Both the position numbers and the translations under genes were made by a program. Under the pieces are notes generated by a model. The model was not told the origin of the DNA. It was given only the letters and a program-made list of their open reading frames with translations, and did not search any database. Of a stretch of 64,000 nt of DNA, positions 16,684 through 25,274 are shown piece after piece. Origin of the DNA: a bacterium M00.F.Ca.ET.205.01.1.1 (lineage in GTDB: Bacteria; Pseudomonadota; Alphaproteobacteria; Rhizobiales; Rhizobiaceae). The stretch lies in the NCBI GenBank assembly GCA_004791255.1, contig SRUQ01000003.1, forward strand, positions 582,623 to 646,622. Reading direction: 5' to 3'. The number at the start of each line of letters is the position of its first letter. Position 1 is the first letter of the stretch.

Positions 16684-17712
16684 ATGGACAATTTGATTGC
16701 CGGGCAAGCGCCGGTTCGGAGCCGCCGGGGCGCCGAGGGGCCTTGGCGCACGGCGTGGCGCAAGCTCAAGGTGGATCGGGCCGCCATCATGGCGTTCGGC
16801 GTGCTGGTGCTGATCACCGCCGCGTCGCTGGCCGCCCCGCTCTACGCCCGTTATGTCGCGCAGACCGATCCTTTCGCCACCAACCTCAACGGCGAGATCG
16901 TCATCAACGGCGAGACCAAGCAGGTGCTGGAGCCGTCGACGGAAGGGCTCAGCCTCGGGTTCACGCCGCTGGGGCCGACCTGGGATTTCGGCCCCTATAT
17001 GCTGGGTGCCGACAACCAGGGCCGCGACGTCGCCGCCCGGCTGCTTTACGGCGGCCGCAACTCGCTGCTGATCGCCGGCGCCGCGGCGCTGATATGCCTC
17101 GGCCTGGCGACCGTGCTCGGCGTCATCTCCGGCTTTTTCGGCGGCCTGGTCGATACGCTGCTGTCGCGCATTCTCGACGTGCTGTGGGCGTTTCCGATCT
17201 TCCTGCTGGCGATCTCGCTGTCGATCGTGCTGATCTCGCAAAGCATCAGCATCGGGCCGATCGAAATCCGCTCCGGCAGCCTGTGGCTGCCGGTCTTCAT
17301 CATCGGCATCGTCTACGTGCCTTATGTCGCCCGGCCCATCCGTGGCCACGTGCTGTCGCTGATGCGGGCCGAGTTCGTCACCGCGGCCATCGGCATCGGC
17401 GCGCCGCCGTGGCGCATCCTGCTCTACGACATCCTGCCCAACGTCATCACCCGGGTCATCGTCTTCGTGCCGCTGATCCTGGCGCTCAACATGATGACCG
17501 AATCCTCGCTGTCCTTCCTGTCGATCGGCGTGCAGCCGCCGGATGCGAGTTGGGGCACCATCATCCAGGATGGACAGGGGCTGCTCTATTCGCGCCCCAT
17601 CGTCGCCCTGGCGCCGGGGCTGGCCATCGTCATCTCGGTGCTGGCGCTGAACATATTGGGCGACGGGGTGCGCGACGCGCTCGACCCGAAATCCTCGATC
17701 AGGGTCGCCTGA
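16684..17712 (+). CDS. Peptide ABC transporter permease (DppC/OppC type)
   Basis: The 342-residue membrane protein has an N-terminal helix (AAIMAFGVLVLITAASLAAP), a long periplasmic segment with LGADNQGRDVAARLLYGGRN (the OppC_N hallmark), and about five more helices. The permease coupling motif is EFVTAAIGIGAPPWRILLYD followed by ILPN. The protein pairs with the DppB-type permease to form the membrane channel. DppC precedes DppB here, the reverse of the common order. Its TGA shares one base with the next ATG. Confidence 0.92.
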   Translation: MDNLIAGQAPVRSRRGAEGPWRTAWRKLKVDRAAIMAFGVLVLITAASLAAPLYARYVAQTDPFATNLNGEIVINGETKQVLEPSTEGLSLGFTPLGPTWDFGPYMLGADNQGRDVAARLLYGGRNSLLIAGAAALICLGLATVLGVISGFFGGLVDTLLSRILDVLWAFPIFLLAISLSIVLISQSISIGPIEIRSGSLWLPVFIIGIVYVPYVARPIRGHVLSLMRAEFVTAAIGIGAPPWRILLYDILPNVITRVIVFVPLILALNMMTESSLSFLSIGVQPPDASWGTIIQDGQGLLYSRPIVALAPGLAIVISVLALNILGDGVRDALDPKSSIRVA

Positions 17713-18686
17713 TGCTGGTGGCGCTCGTTTCCCGGCTTGGACAGATGCTGCTGGTGATGTTCGGCATCAGCGTCGTCGCCTTCCTGATCTTTTTCGCCAC
17801 ACCAGGCGCCGACCCGTCGGCGCGCATCGCCGGGCGCAACGCCTCGCAGGAAACGCTGGTCCAGGTGCGGCACGATTTCGGCCTCGACCGGCCGCTGCCG
17901 GTCCAGTACGGGCTGATGATGGAGCGGCTTTTCATCAGCCGCGACCTCACCTCCTTCGTCAATCGCGGCCAGAAGGTGGTTCCTACGGTGCTCGAGGCGA
18001 TCCCGGTGACCCTGTCGTTGGTGTTCGGCGCTGCCGTCTTCTGGGTGCTCGGCGGCCTGATCGTCGGCGTCGTCGCCGGCGCGACGCGGGGCAGCTGGCT
18101 CGACCGGACGCTGATGATCCTCAGCCTGATTGGCGTGTCGATACCGGTGTTCTGGCTTGGCGAGGTCGCCAATCTCATCACCCAGAGCCGCTGGCACGAC
18201 AGCTGGCTGTTTTCCTGGGTGCCGCCGCTTGGCTACATCGCGCTCACCGACAGCCCATGGGGCTGGTTCAAGGCGCTGGTCATTCCCTGGTTCACGCTTG
18301 CGACACTCTATATCGGCCTCTACGGCCGGGTGCTGCGCGCCTCGATCATCGAGACGATGCAGGAGGATTTCATCCGCACCGCGCGCGCCAAGGGCATTGG
18401 CGAGCGGCGCGTGCTGATCAATCATGGGCTCAGAACTTCGCTGGTCGCCTTCGTCACAATGTTCGGGCTCGATTTCGGCGCCCTGGTCGGCGGCGGCGCC
18501 TTGCTGACCGAGGTCGTCTTCGGCCTTCAGGGCGTCGGCAAGCTCACCTATGGCGCGCTGCAGACGCTCGACCTGCCGATGATCCTGGCAACCGTCATCT
18601 ATGCCTCGTTCTTCGTCGTCATGGCCAATTTCGTCGTCGACGTCGCTTTCGTCTTCATCGATCCGAGGGCTCGCGATGGCCACTGA
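17712..18686 (+). CDS. Peptide ABC transporter permease (DppB/OppB type)
   Basis: The 324-residue permease begins MLVALVSRLGQMLLVMFGIS, with ISVVAFLIFFATPGADPSAR, the conserved first helix and PGDP-like loop of DppB proteins. The coupling motif is EDFIRTARAKGIGERRVLIN. GADFG-like and FGLQGVGKL segments lie in the C-terminal half, as in family members. The start overlaps the upstream stop (TGATG) and the end overlaps the ATPase gene by 11 bases, so all these genes are translationally coupled. Confidence 0.92.
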   Translation: MLVALVSRLGQMLLVMFGISVVAFLIFFATPGADPSARIAGRNASQETLVQVRHDFGLDRPLPVQYGLMMERLFISRDLTSFVNRGQKVVPTVLEAIPVTLSLVFGAAVFWVLGGLIVGVVAGATRGSWLDRTLMILSLIGVSIPVFWLGEVANLITQSRWHDSWLFSWVPPLGYIALTDSPWGWFKALVIPWFTLATLYIGLYGRVLRASIIETMQEDFIRTARAKGIGERRVLINHGLRTSLVAFVTMFGLDFGALVGGGALLTEVVFGLQGVGKLTYGALQTLDLPMILATVIYASFFVVMANFVVDVAFVFIDPRARDGH

Positions 18687-19692
18687 AATGCCGCTCCTGG
18701 CCGTCGAGAACCTGTGTGTCTCCTTCCGCACGGATGGCGGCGTGGTGCCCGCCGTCAGCGGTGTCTCGTTTTCGGTCGAACGGCGCGAGATCCTCGGCGT
18801 CGTCGGCGAAAGCGGCTCGGGCAAGAGCCAGACCCTGCTCGCCATTATGGGGCTGATCAATAGCCCCAACGCTATCGTCACCGGCTCGGTCCGCTTTCTC
18901 GGCCAGGAGATGCTGGGGTTGAAGCGCCGCGCGCTCGACGCCATCCGCGGCCGGCAGGTCGCCATGGTCTTCCAGGACCCGATGACGGCGCTGACGCCGG
19001 TCCATACGATCGGCGACCAGATCATCGAGCAGATTCGCGCGCATGAAAGCCTGTCGCGCGGCGCTGCCCGCAGGCGGGCGGTGGAGTTGCTCGACGCGGT
19101 CGGGCTGCCCAGCCCGGAAAGCGCCGTCGACCGCTACCCGCACCAGCTTTCCGGCGGCATGCGCCAGCGCGCGGTGATCGCCATGGCGCTGTCGTGCAAT
19201 CCGGCGCTGCTGATCGCCGACGAACCGACGACGGCGCTCGACGTCACGGTGCAGGCGCAGATCCTGGAACTGATCGGACGGCTGCGCGATTCGTTCGGAT
19301 CGGCCGTGATCCTGGTCACCCACGACCTCGGCGTGGTCGCCGAAGTCGCCGACCGGGTGATGGTGATGTATGCCGGGCGCGTGGTCGAAGAGGGCGGCAA
19401 GGGGCAGCTCTTCCGAGAGCCCCTTCATCCTTATAGCTGGGGCCTGTTCGGCTCGATCCCGCCGATGCACGGCCCGCGTCCGGCGCGGCTGACCGCCATT
19501 CCGGGCAGCCCGCCGAAACTGAGCCAGATGCCGCAAGGCTGCGCCTTCGGGCCGCGCTGCGGCTTCCGGCACGAGGCCTGCGCGGCGCAGCCTTCGCTTG
19601 GCAGCGCCGGCGGTCACCGGTCGGCCTGCTTCCTGCCGAGGGAAGGGCGCCATGAATTGCGCCGAACGCTGGCTGGCGGTGTGCCGGCATGA
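18676..19692 (+). CDS. Peptide ABC transporter ATP-binding protein (DppD/OppD type)
   Basis: The 338-residue ATPase has Walker [12 protein letters not shown]-loop [14 protein letters not shown], signature LSGGMRQR, Walker [13 protein letters not shown] and switch His in [11 protein letters not shown]. The C-terminal oligopeptide-transporter extension is present, with cysteines in [15 protein letters not shown], which in relatives can bind an Fe-S cluster. The start at 18676 lies inside the upstream permease gene; ATG 18688 is an alternative. ATGA overlap couples it to the second ATPase. Confidence 0.93.
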   Translation: MATEMPLLAVENLCVSFRTDGGVVPAVSGVSFSVERREILGVVGESGSGKSQTLLAIMGLINSPNAIVTGSVRFLGQEMLGLKRRALDAIRGRQVAMVFQDPMTALTPVHTIGDQIIEQIRAHESLSRGAARRRAVELLDAVGLPSPESAVDRYPHQLSGGMRQRAVIAMALSCNPALLIADEPTTALDVTVQAQILELIGRLRDSFGSAVILVTHDLGVVAEVADRVMVMYAGRVVEEGGKGQLFREPLHPYSWGLFGSIPPMHGPRPARLTAIPGSPPKLSQMPQGCAFGPRCGFRHEACAAQPSLGSAGGHRSACFLPREGRHELRRTLAGGVPA

Positions 19693-20672
19693 GCGAGACC
19701 AAGCCACCGCCGCTGGTGCGCACCAGCGAGTTGTCGAAACACTATCCGGTGGGACGCTCGCCCTTGCAGCGGCGGATCGTGCACGCCGTGGAGCAGGTAT
19801 CGCTCGAGATCTTTCCGGGCGAGACGCTTGGCATCGTCGGCGAATCCGGCTGCGGAAAATCGACGCTGGGGCGCTGCCTCGTCCGGCTCACCGACATCAC
19901 CTCCGGGACGCTGGAATTCGCGGGCCGCGATATCACCAGGGCCTCGCAACGGCAGCTGCGTCCGGTGCGCCGGCAGATGCAGATGGTGTTCCAGGATCCA
20001 TCCGCCTCGCTCAATCCGCGCCGGCGCGTCGGCGATCTCCTGGCCGATCCGTTCCGCGTGCACGAGAAGCTGTCGCGATCGGAAATGGCGGACCGGGTCG
20101 AGGACCTGCTGGTCCGCGTCGAACTGCTTCCCGAGCATGCACAGCGCTTTCCGCATGAATTCTCGGGCGGGCAGCGCCAGCGTATCGGCATTGCGCGGGC
20201 GCTCGCGCTGCGGCCGCAACTGATCGTTGCCGACGAACCGGTCTCGGCGCTTGACGTCTCGATCCAGGCGCAGATCATCAACCTGCTTGCCGACCTGCGC
20301 GACGCGCTCAAGCTGACCTATGTCTTCATCGCCCACGATCTCTCCGTGGTCAGGCAGTTCTCGTCGCGGGTGGCGGTGATGTATCTGGGATCGATCGTCG
20401 AGACCGGCCCGGTCGATGCCGTCTTCTCATCGCCCCGGCACCACTACACCGCGGCGCTTCGTTCCGCTGTGCCGGTTCCCGACGTCGACAACAGGCCGGC
20501 CCAGCGGATCGTGCTGAAGGGCGATCTGCCGAGCCCGCTCGATCCGCCCTCAGGCTGCCGGTTCCACACCCGCTGCGTGGCGGCGACATCACTGTGCCGC
20601 TACGAACGCCCCGTGCTTTCGTTCGTCGACACCAATCATCTCGTCGCCTGTCACCATCCAAGGGCAGGTTGA
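19689..20672 (+). CDS. Peptide ABC transporter ATP-binding protein (DppF/OppF type)
   Basis: The 327-residue ATPase has Walker A GESGCGKST, Q-loop VFQDPSASLNPRRRV, signature FSGGQRQRIGIARAL, Walker B LIVADEPVSALD, switch His in IAHDLSVVRQ and the C-terminal CRFHTRCVAATSLCRYE cysteine segment. It partners with the preceding ATPase as a heterodimer. It is the last gene of the operon and starts inside the upstream stop codon (ATGA). The operon ends convergent with the AbrB-type gene. Confidence 0.93.
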   Translation: MSETKPPPLVRTSELSKHYPVGRSPLQRRIVHAVEQVSLEIFPGETLGIVGESGCGKSTLGRCLVRLTDITSGTLEFAGRDITRASQRQLRPVRRQMQMVFQDPSASLNPRRRVGDLLADPFRVHEKLSRSEMADRVEDLLVRVELLPEHAQRFPHEFSGGQRQRIGIARALALRPQLIVADEPVSALDVSIQAQIINLLADLRDALKLTYVFIAHDLSVVRQFSSRVAVMYLGSIVETGPVDAVFSSPRHHYTAALRSAVPVPDVDNRPAQRIVLKGDLPSPLDPPSGCRFHTRCVAATSLCRYERPVLSFVDTNHLVACHHPRAG

Positions 20673-20706
20673 TCGGCAACGGTTTCGTCGACATCATACG
20701 GGCGGG

Positions 20707-21810
20707 CTATTCCTTGACCGCCCGCGCCACCAGCCGCGCGACGCTCGGGCCGGCCAGCAGCACGACCAGGAAGCGGGCCGACTGCAGCGCCATGACGAAG
20801 GAGATGTCGACGTTGCGCGCCGCGGCGGCGATGATGGCGACACTGTCCATGCCGCCGGGACTGGTCGCCAGATAAGCAGTCAGCGGATCAATGCCCAGGA
20901 GGTGGCTGATCAGGAAGGCGAGCCCGCCGCAGAAGGCGATCAGCGCCAAGATCGAGGCGATGATCTGCGGCAAGGCGCGTGCCGCATGACGCAGGATCGG
21001 CCTGGTGAAATTCAGCCCGATCGACCAGCCGACCATGGTGTAGCTGACCGCCAGAAGCCAGGGCGGCAATTGCATCTCGACGCCAAGGCCGAGATGGATG
21101 ATGGCGCCGAAGATGAAGGTGCCGAGGAAGTAGGGCGAGGGCAGCCGGCACAGCTTCCCCGCCACGCCGCCGACGAGCGCGATGCCTATGGTGGCGGCCA
21201 AGGCCTGCGGGTCGATCGGCGGAAACCAGACGATGGGCGGAACTTCGATGCCCGAAGTGTCGACCCACAGCTTGGCGACCAGCGCCGCCGTCATCGAAAC
21301 GAAGATGACGCGCAGATATTGCATGAAGGCGACGAGGCGCTGATCGGCGCCGAAGGCACCGGCCATCAGCACCATGGCGGTCGCGGCGCCCGGCGAGGAG
21401 CCCCATACGGCGGTGGTGCCGGGCAGGATGCGCCAGCGGCTGATCAGCCAACCGAGCAGGCTGGAGGCGGCGACTGTGGCCATCACCGCGCCGAGGAAGA
21501 GCGGCCATTCGCGGTAGAAAACCGGAAAGATGTCGGCGGAGATCGACGCCGCGACAAGGCAGCCGACGATCGCCTGGGCGGAGCCGAATAAAAGGCGGGG
21601 CACGCGCACCGTGGCGCCGTTGGTGCCGGCAACGATGGCCGCCAGCATCGGCCCGATCAGCAGCGCCGCCGGTAGGGCGGCCAGTTCCAGCGCACCGGCG
21701 AACAGAGCGGAGACGACGAGGAGGACCAGCCATTGCCAGGGCTTGCGCAGCCCGGCCAGGCGTTCGGCGACAGGCTGCTCGGGAGGTGGCTGCTCGGCCT
21801 CGGAATCCAT
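20707..21810 (-). CDS. AbrB-family membrane transporter
   Basis: The 367-residue, highly hydrophobic protein has about ten membrane helices in two related halves, each with a small-residue motif (ALLIGPMLAAIVAGTNGATV; YFLGTFIFGAIIHLG) and SPGAATAMVLMAG or TSPGGMDSVAII segments. This is the duplicated AbrB family (COG3180), once mis-annotated as ammonia monooxygenase. Substrates are uncertain; some members are linked to organic-acid or aromatic-compound transport. The N-terminus (EAEQPPPEQP) is an acidic cytoplasmic extension. It is convergent with the peptide importer. Confidence 0.82.
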   Translation of the reverse strand: MDSEAEQPPPEQPVAERLAGLRKPWQWLVLLVVSALFAGALELAALPAALLIGPMLAAIVAGTNGATVRVPRLLFGSAQAIVGCLVAASISADIFPVFYREWPLFLGAVMATVAASSLLGWLISRWRILPGTTAVWGSSPGAATAMVLMAGAFGADQRLVAFMQYLRVIFVSMTAALVAKLWVDTSGIEVPPIVWFPPIDPQALAATIGIALVGGVAGKLCRLPSPYFLGTFIFGAIIHLGLGVEMQLPPWLLAVSYTMVGWSIGLNFTRPILRHAARALPQIIASILALIAFCGGLAFLISHLLGIDPLTAYLATSPGGMDSVAIIAAAARNVDISFVMALQSARFLVVLLAGPSVARLVARAVKE

Positions 21811-21899
21811 GGTCCGGTCTTAGACTGAGGGGCGAAGAATGCGAACCCCGCAGTGTCAAAAAAGGGCCGGGTAGCCGGCGATGGTTGCCCGGAACAGTT

Positions 21900-22145
21900 T
21901 CAAGTGTTTGTGCCGAACAATTGCTCGATCGCTCCACCGCTCATGCGATCGAAATCGTCGGGGACCGAGAACTGGTCAGCCATAAAGCCGACTCGTCGCG
22001 CCTGTGCCGGGGCCAGTTGATCGACAGGCACGACCTTGACCAGTGGTTTGCCCGCCTTGGCGATAATGAACGGCTCGCCTTTTGCGGCTCGGTCAACGAG
22101 GCGCGAAAGATTGGCCTTTGCGTCGTCAATGGTTACGGTCCGCAT
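21900..22145 (-). CDS. Phd/YefM-type antitoxin without adjacent toxin
   Basis: The 81-residue protein begins MRTVTIDDAKANLSRLVDRA and continues GEPFIIAKAGKPLVKVVPVD, the Phd/YefM/VapB-like antitoxin fold that binds DNA at its N-terminus and a toxin at its C-terminus. The tail FMADQFSVPDDFDRMSGGAI resembles the VapC-binding segment of alphaproteobacterial antitoxins. Normally a PIN-domain toxin would follow and overlap, but the 89 bases downstream hold none before the AbrB gene starts. It lies 14 bases after the monooxygenase gene. It is probably a solitary remnant or a regulator acting in trans. Confidence 0.8.
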   Translation of the reverse strand: MRTVTIDDAKANLSRLVDRAAKGEPFIIAKAGKPLVKVVPVDQLAPAQARRVGFMADQFSVPDDFDRMSGGAIEQLFGTNT

Positions 22146-22159
22146 CAAGCCGCCCCCGT

Positions 22160-22468
22160 TCAGCCGGTCTTGGCCTCGGCCAGGCCGAAGCCGCCGACCG
22201 GATGGGTTTCCACCTGGAATTCGAAGCCGGCGATGAAGGGGCGCGCCTTGGCGATCGCCGCCTGCACCTCTGGCAGTTGCAGGGAGGATTTGTGGCTTGC
22301 CTGATCGGTCCACACTTCGGTCACCCAGATCGCGTCGGCGTCGGCCGGGTCGGTGGCGACGATATAGCTCAGGCAGCCAGGCAAGGCGCCGGTGCTGGCG
22401 CGCAGCACATCCATGACCGCGTCGCGTTGGCCGCGCGCCGCGCGCATCTTGCCGATCAGTCCGTACAT
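22160..22468 (-). CDS. Antibiotic-biosynthesis-monooxygenase (ABM) domain protein
   Basis: The 102-residue protein has the dimeric ferredoxin-like ABM fold: MYGLIGKMRAARGQRDAVMD, then LPGCLSYIVATDPADADAIW, VTEVWTDQASHKSSLQLPEV and a C-terminal strand. Relatives include the quinol monooxygenase YgiN and heme-degrading enzymes; many are uncharacterised. The conserved His in SHKSSL fits the family. It is followed after 14 bases by the orphan antitoxin gene. Confidence 0.85.
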   Translation of the reverse strand: MYGLIGKMRAARGQRDAVMDVLRASTGALPGCLSYIVATDPADADAIWVTEVWTDQASHKSSLQLPEVQAAIAKARPFIAGFEFQVETHPVGGFGLAEAKTG

Positions 22469-22532
22469 TCCTTGTCTCCCCCATGGGTTGGCGCGAAAGG
22501 AGTATGCCGGTTGCCAGTATGCCGGGTGCCGG

Positions 22533-23327
22533 TCAAGGCATCAACTGGCCGCCATTCACCTCGATGACCTGGCCGGTGATGTAGCCGCTCAACAGGTCCG
22601 AGGAGAGGAAGAGATAGGCGCCGACGCAATCTTGCGCGGTGCCGGCGCGACCCTGCGGAATGGTGGCGACCATGCCCTTCATCTGCTCGTCGGTCGAATA
22701 ACGTTCGTGGAAGGGCGTCGCGATGGTGCCTGGCGCCACCGCGTTGACGCGGATGCCGAAGCCGATCAGTTCCTTGGCCATGCCGCGGGTGACATTGGAG
22801 ACAAAGGCCTTGGCCGAACCATAGAGGCCGGCACCGCCGCCGGCGCCGTTGCGCGCCGCGATCGACGAGGTGTTGACGATGAAGCCGCCCTGTTTCTTCA
22901 GCCATGGCATCGCCTTGCGCGAGGCGGTCAGCACCGAACGCGCGTTGAGGTCCATCACCGCGTCGTAATGCGCCTCGGTCTGTTCGGCATAGGGGATGCG
23001 GCCAAGCATGCCGCCGGCATTGTTGACCAGCCCATCGAGCCGGCCGAAATGCCGCGCACTGTCCTCGACGACGCGTTCGACATCGGCGGCAACGGAAAAA
23101 TCGCCCTGGACGAGGAAGACCTCGCCGCCGCCGTCGCGAATGGTTCTGCCTAGTTCTTCCGCGGCGTCGCGGCTCGAATTGTAGTGCAGCGCGACACGGC
23201 ATTTCTGTTCGGCGTAGGCGAGCGCCAATGCCGCGCCAATGCCGGTCGAGGCGCCGGTGACCAGCACCGCCTTGCCGGCGAGATCGGGGATGCTGAGCCC
23301 GGGGGAAGTGGTCGTCGTCGCTGGCAC
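22533..23327 (-). CDS. SDR-family oxidoreductase
   Basis: The 264-residue dehydrogenase has the cofactor motif TGASTGIG, NNAGG, the catalytic Ser in NTSSIAARN, YGSAK in place of YxxxK (GLYGSAKAF) and the C-terminal ITGQVIEVNGGQLMP of FabG-like enzymes. NNAGG and the following RIPYAEQTEAHYD match 3-oxoacyl reductase and sugar dehydrogenase relatives; the substrate is unknown. The start is GTG at 23327, with GGAGG six bases upstream. In-frame TTG codons further up lack a ribosome-binding site. Confidence 0.87.
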   Translation of the reverse strand: MPATTTTSPGLSIPDLAGKAVLVTGASTGIGAALALAYAEQKCRVALHYNSSRDAAEELGRTIRDGGGEVFLVQGDFSVAADVERVVEDSARHFGRLDGLVNNAGGMLGRIPYAEQTEAHYDAVMDLNARSVLTASRKAMPWLKKQGGFIVNTSSIAARNGAGGGAGLYGSAKAFVSNVTRGMAKELIGFGIRVNAVAPGTIATPFHERYSTDEQMKGMVATIPQGRAGTAQDCVGAYLFLSSDLLSGYITGQVIEVNGGQLMP

Positions 23328-23395
23328 TGTCTTCCTCCGGCTTTGCGCCCGTCTGTCATGGGCGTCGCCACCCTTGCATTCAAGTCCGTGGCGCT

Positions 23396-23833
23396 TCAAG
23401 GCCTTAGATAGGCATAGCCCTGGCTTTGCAGTTCGGCGAGCTTGACGACGCCGCCCTTGTCGGCAGCATGAAAGCCGTCGAGCAGGTCGGCCAGCGAAAT
23501 GTCCATGCCGTGCATGGTGTTGGCGCAGGCATGCGGATCGAGGCCTTGCTGGACCAGGCCGCCGAAGCGCCCGGAGATCGCCGCCGATATGCCCTTCGAC
23601 TTGAAGCCGGCAAGGGCCGGGCCATGCACGACCAGGGCGATGTCGACATTGCCGCCGGTGCCCTCATAGTGGTTCTTGATGTTGCCAAGCACGAAATTGA
23701 CCTTGTCGAGATCGCTCAGGTGATAGGCGACCTTCAGCCTGACGGGTTCCGTGGCCGCCGCCTGCGTTGCCTTCAGCCCAATCAGCGTGCCGGCTCCCGC
23801 GAGAACCGCATGGAACATGTCGCGTCGGCGCAT
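23396..23833 (-). CDS. DsrE-like exported protein
   Basis: The 145-residue precursor begins MRRRDMFHAVLAGAGTLIGL with a twin-arginine-like start and a hydrophobic stretch ending in ATQAAA, so it is probably periplasmic. The mature part (VRLKVAYHLSDLDKVNFVLG, then VDIALVVHGPAL and ALAGFKSKG) is the DsrE/DsrF-like sulfur-carrier fold, seen in many periplasmic proteins of unknown role. One Cys is present (PHACANTMHGMD). GGAGG lies five bases before the ATG. It is divergent from the internally duplicated secreted protein. Confidence 0.78.
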   Translation of the reverse strand: MRRRDMFHAVLAGAGTLIGLKATQAAATEPVRLKVAYHLSDLDKVNFVLGNIKNHYEGTGGNVDIALVVHGPALAGFKSKGISAAISGRFGGLVQQGLDPHACANTMHGMDISLADLLDGFHAADKGGVVKLAELQSQGYAYLRP

Positions 23834-23935
23834 GGCATCCTCCCTGGCGTATCGGCTCACTGCGATTTGCGTGGCTGAGGCCGCGATACTAGCATAAATT
23901 GACGTTGCGTCCTGTCGATGCGGAGGAGGGATCAC

Positions 23936-25033
23936 TTGGCGTTCAGGGGATGGAAGACGCGCGCCGGCGCCGGATTTGGCGCGGCGCTGCTTGGGGCGCT
24001 TGCGGGGTCGGCGCTTGCCGATGACGCGCTGAAGCTCACCGAACTCAGCCCGAACGGGGCGGATGCCTGTTTCGGCCGGGTCTATGACGCGGCGCACCTC
24101 AAGGCGCATCCGAGCCAGAAGGTGGCGCGGATTTTCTTCTATTACGGCCACGACCCGGTCAGCCGGCCGAACGAGGAACCGGCCGCGAATGCCGACGCTT
24201 CCTATAATGGCTTCGTCACCACCACGGTGCGCGGCGCCAAGGCGCCGCAATGGGCCGGCGGCTGGTGCAATCACGAGTCCGAGGACGGCACGTCAGGCCC
24301 GATCCGCTGCGGCATGGACTGCGACCGCACGCTGGCGTCGCTGAAGGTCGATGACAAGGGCCGGCTGATCCTGTCCGACCTGTCGCCCGATATCTATCTC
24401 GACGCCGGTTCGGAGGAGGAACTCGGCAAGGCGGAATACGACAGGCAGGCGCTCGGCTCGGACGACGACAATTTCCGCCTCGACCCGATGCCGGCGGCGA
24501 CCTGCAAGGCCGAGTTCGCGCGCATCGATCCGATCGATCCGGCGCTGGGTCCGCCGTTGCGCGAGCGGCTGAAGCCCGACCAGGCCTTCTGCTACGGCCG
24601 CGACTATGACGCGGCGCATATGAGCTCGCATCCCGACCAGCTGACGCAAACGATCCGGGTGTTTCGCGGACCGGTGGAACTGGCGTCCTTCGCCTCCGGC
24701 GGCGATGCCGCCAACTGGCCAGACGGCGCCGACATCGCCGTCTCGGTCACCACGCGGCAGAAGGGAGCCAAGGTCACGCAGACCTATACCTGCCAGGGCG
24801 AAGCCGACCAGTGGCGCTGCGCGGCGAGCGCCAAGATGAGCGATTTCTCCTGCGACATCGCGCAGAAGGAAATCTTCCTCAAGCGCGGCGCCAACGGCAC
24901 GATGATGCTGGCCAATCCCAACAGCAGCCTGGCCATCGTCGACCTGTGCTCGAAGGCCGCCGACGGCAAGACGAAGTCTGACGACAAGGTCTACCGGTTG
25001 CAGGCAATGCCGCAATCGGCGTGCGCACCTTAA
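23936..25033 (+). CDS. Secreted protein with two tandem copies of an unknown domain
   Basis: The 365-residue precursor has a signal peptide ending near AGSALADD. The mature part consists of two related halves. CFGRVYDAAHLKAHPSQKV recurs as CYGRDYDAAHMSSHPDQLT about 180 residues later, and DDDNFRLDPMPAATC recurs as DDKVYRLQAMPQSAC at the end of each half. Each half holds several cysteines, suggesting disulfides in the periplasm. I recognise no family. AGGAGG is placed for the TTG at 23936 and overlaps the in-frame ATG at 23918, so TTG is the likelier start. A palindromic repeat follows at 25042. Confidence 0.8.
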   Translation: MAFRGWKTRAGAGFGAALLGALAGSALADDALKLTELSPNGADACFGRVYDAAHLKAHPSQKVARIFFYYGHDPVSRPNEEPAANADASYNGFVTTTVRGAKAPQWAGGWCNHESEDGTSGPIRCGMDCDRTLASLKVDDKGRLILSDLSPDIYLDAGSEEELGKAEYDRQALGSDDDNFRLDPMPAATCKAEFARIDPIDPALGPPLRERLKPDQAFCYGRDYDAAHMSSHPDQLTQTIRVFRGPVELASFASGGDAANWPDGADIAVSVTTRQKGAKVTQTYTCQGEADQWRCAASAKMSDFSCDIAQKEIFLKRGANGTMMLANPNSSLAIVDLCSKAADGKTKSDDKVYRLQAMPQSACAP

Positions 25034-25041
25034 GGTTCGCT

Positions 25042-25228
25042 TCGTCATTCTATGGCGGAGCAAGGAGCGAAGCGACGCGGCGCAGACCATAGAATCCATG
25101 CCGTGACTTGGAAGCGTCGCTACGGTGCAGAAATTCTGTTCCGCCGCACGCTGCGGCTGACGTCGCGGCATGGATCCTCGGGTCTCCGCGACGGAGCTTC
25201 GCTCCTGCTCCGCCCGTGGATGACGAAA
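25042..25228. repeat. Palindromic intergenic element, copy 1
   Basis: A 187-base element starts TCGTCATTC and ends GTGGATGACGA. Its arms are largely self-complementary (CATGCC and GGCATGG inner arms). The centre holds ACGGTGCAG. A second copy in inverted orientation lies at 29547-29730: the left arm here (GGAGCAAGGAGCGAAGCGAC) matches the complement of the right arm there. It encodes nothing and lacks a transposase. It resembles the RIME- or MITE-like elements of rhizobia. Confidence 0.8.
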
Positions 25229-25274
25229 TCGAGAGGCTTCGGCTAATTTCCCAATGTCGTGACTGCGGATGGCC

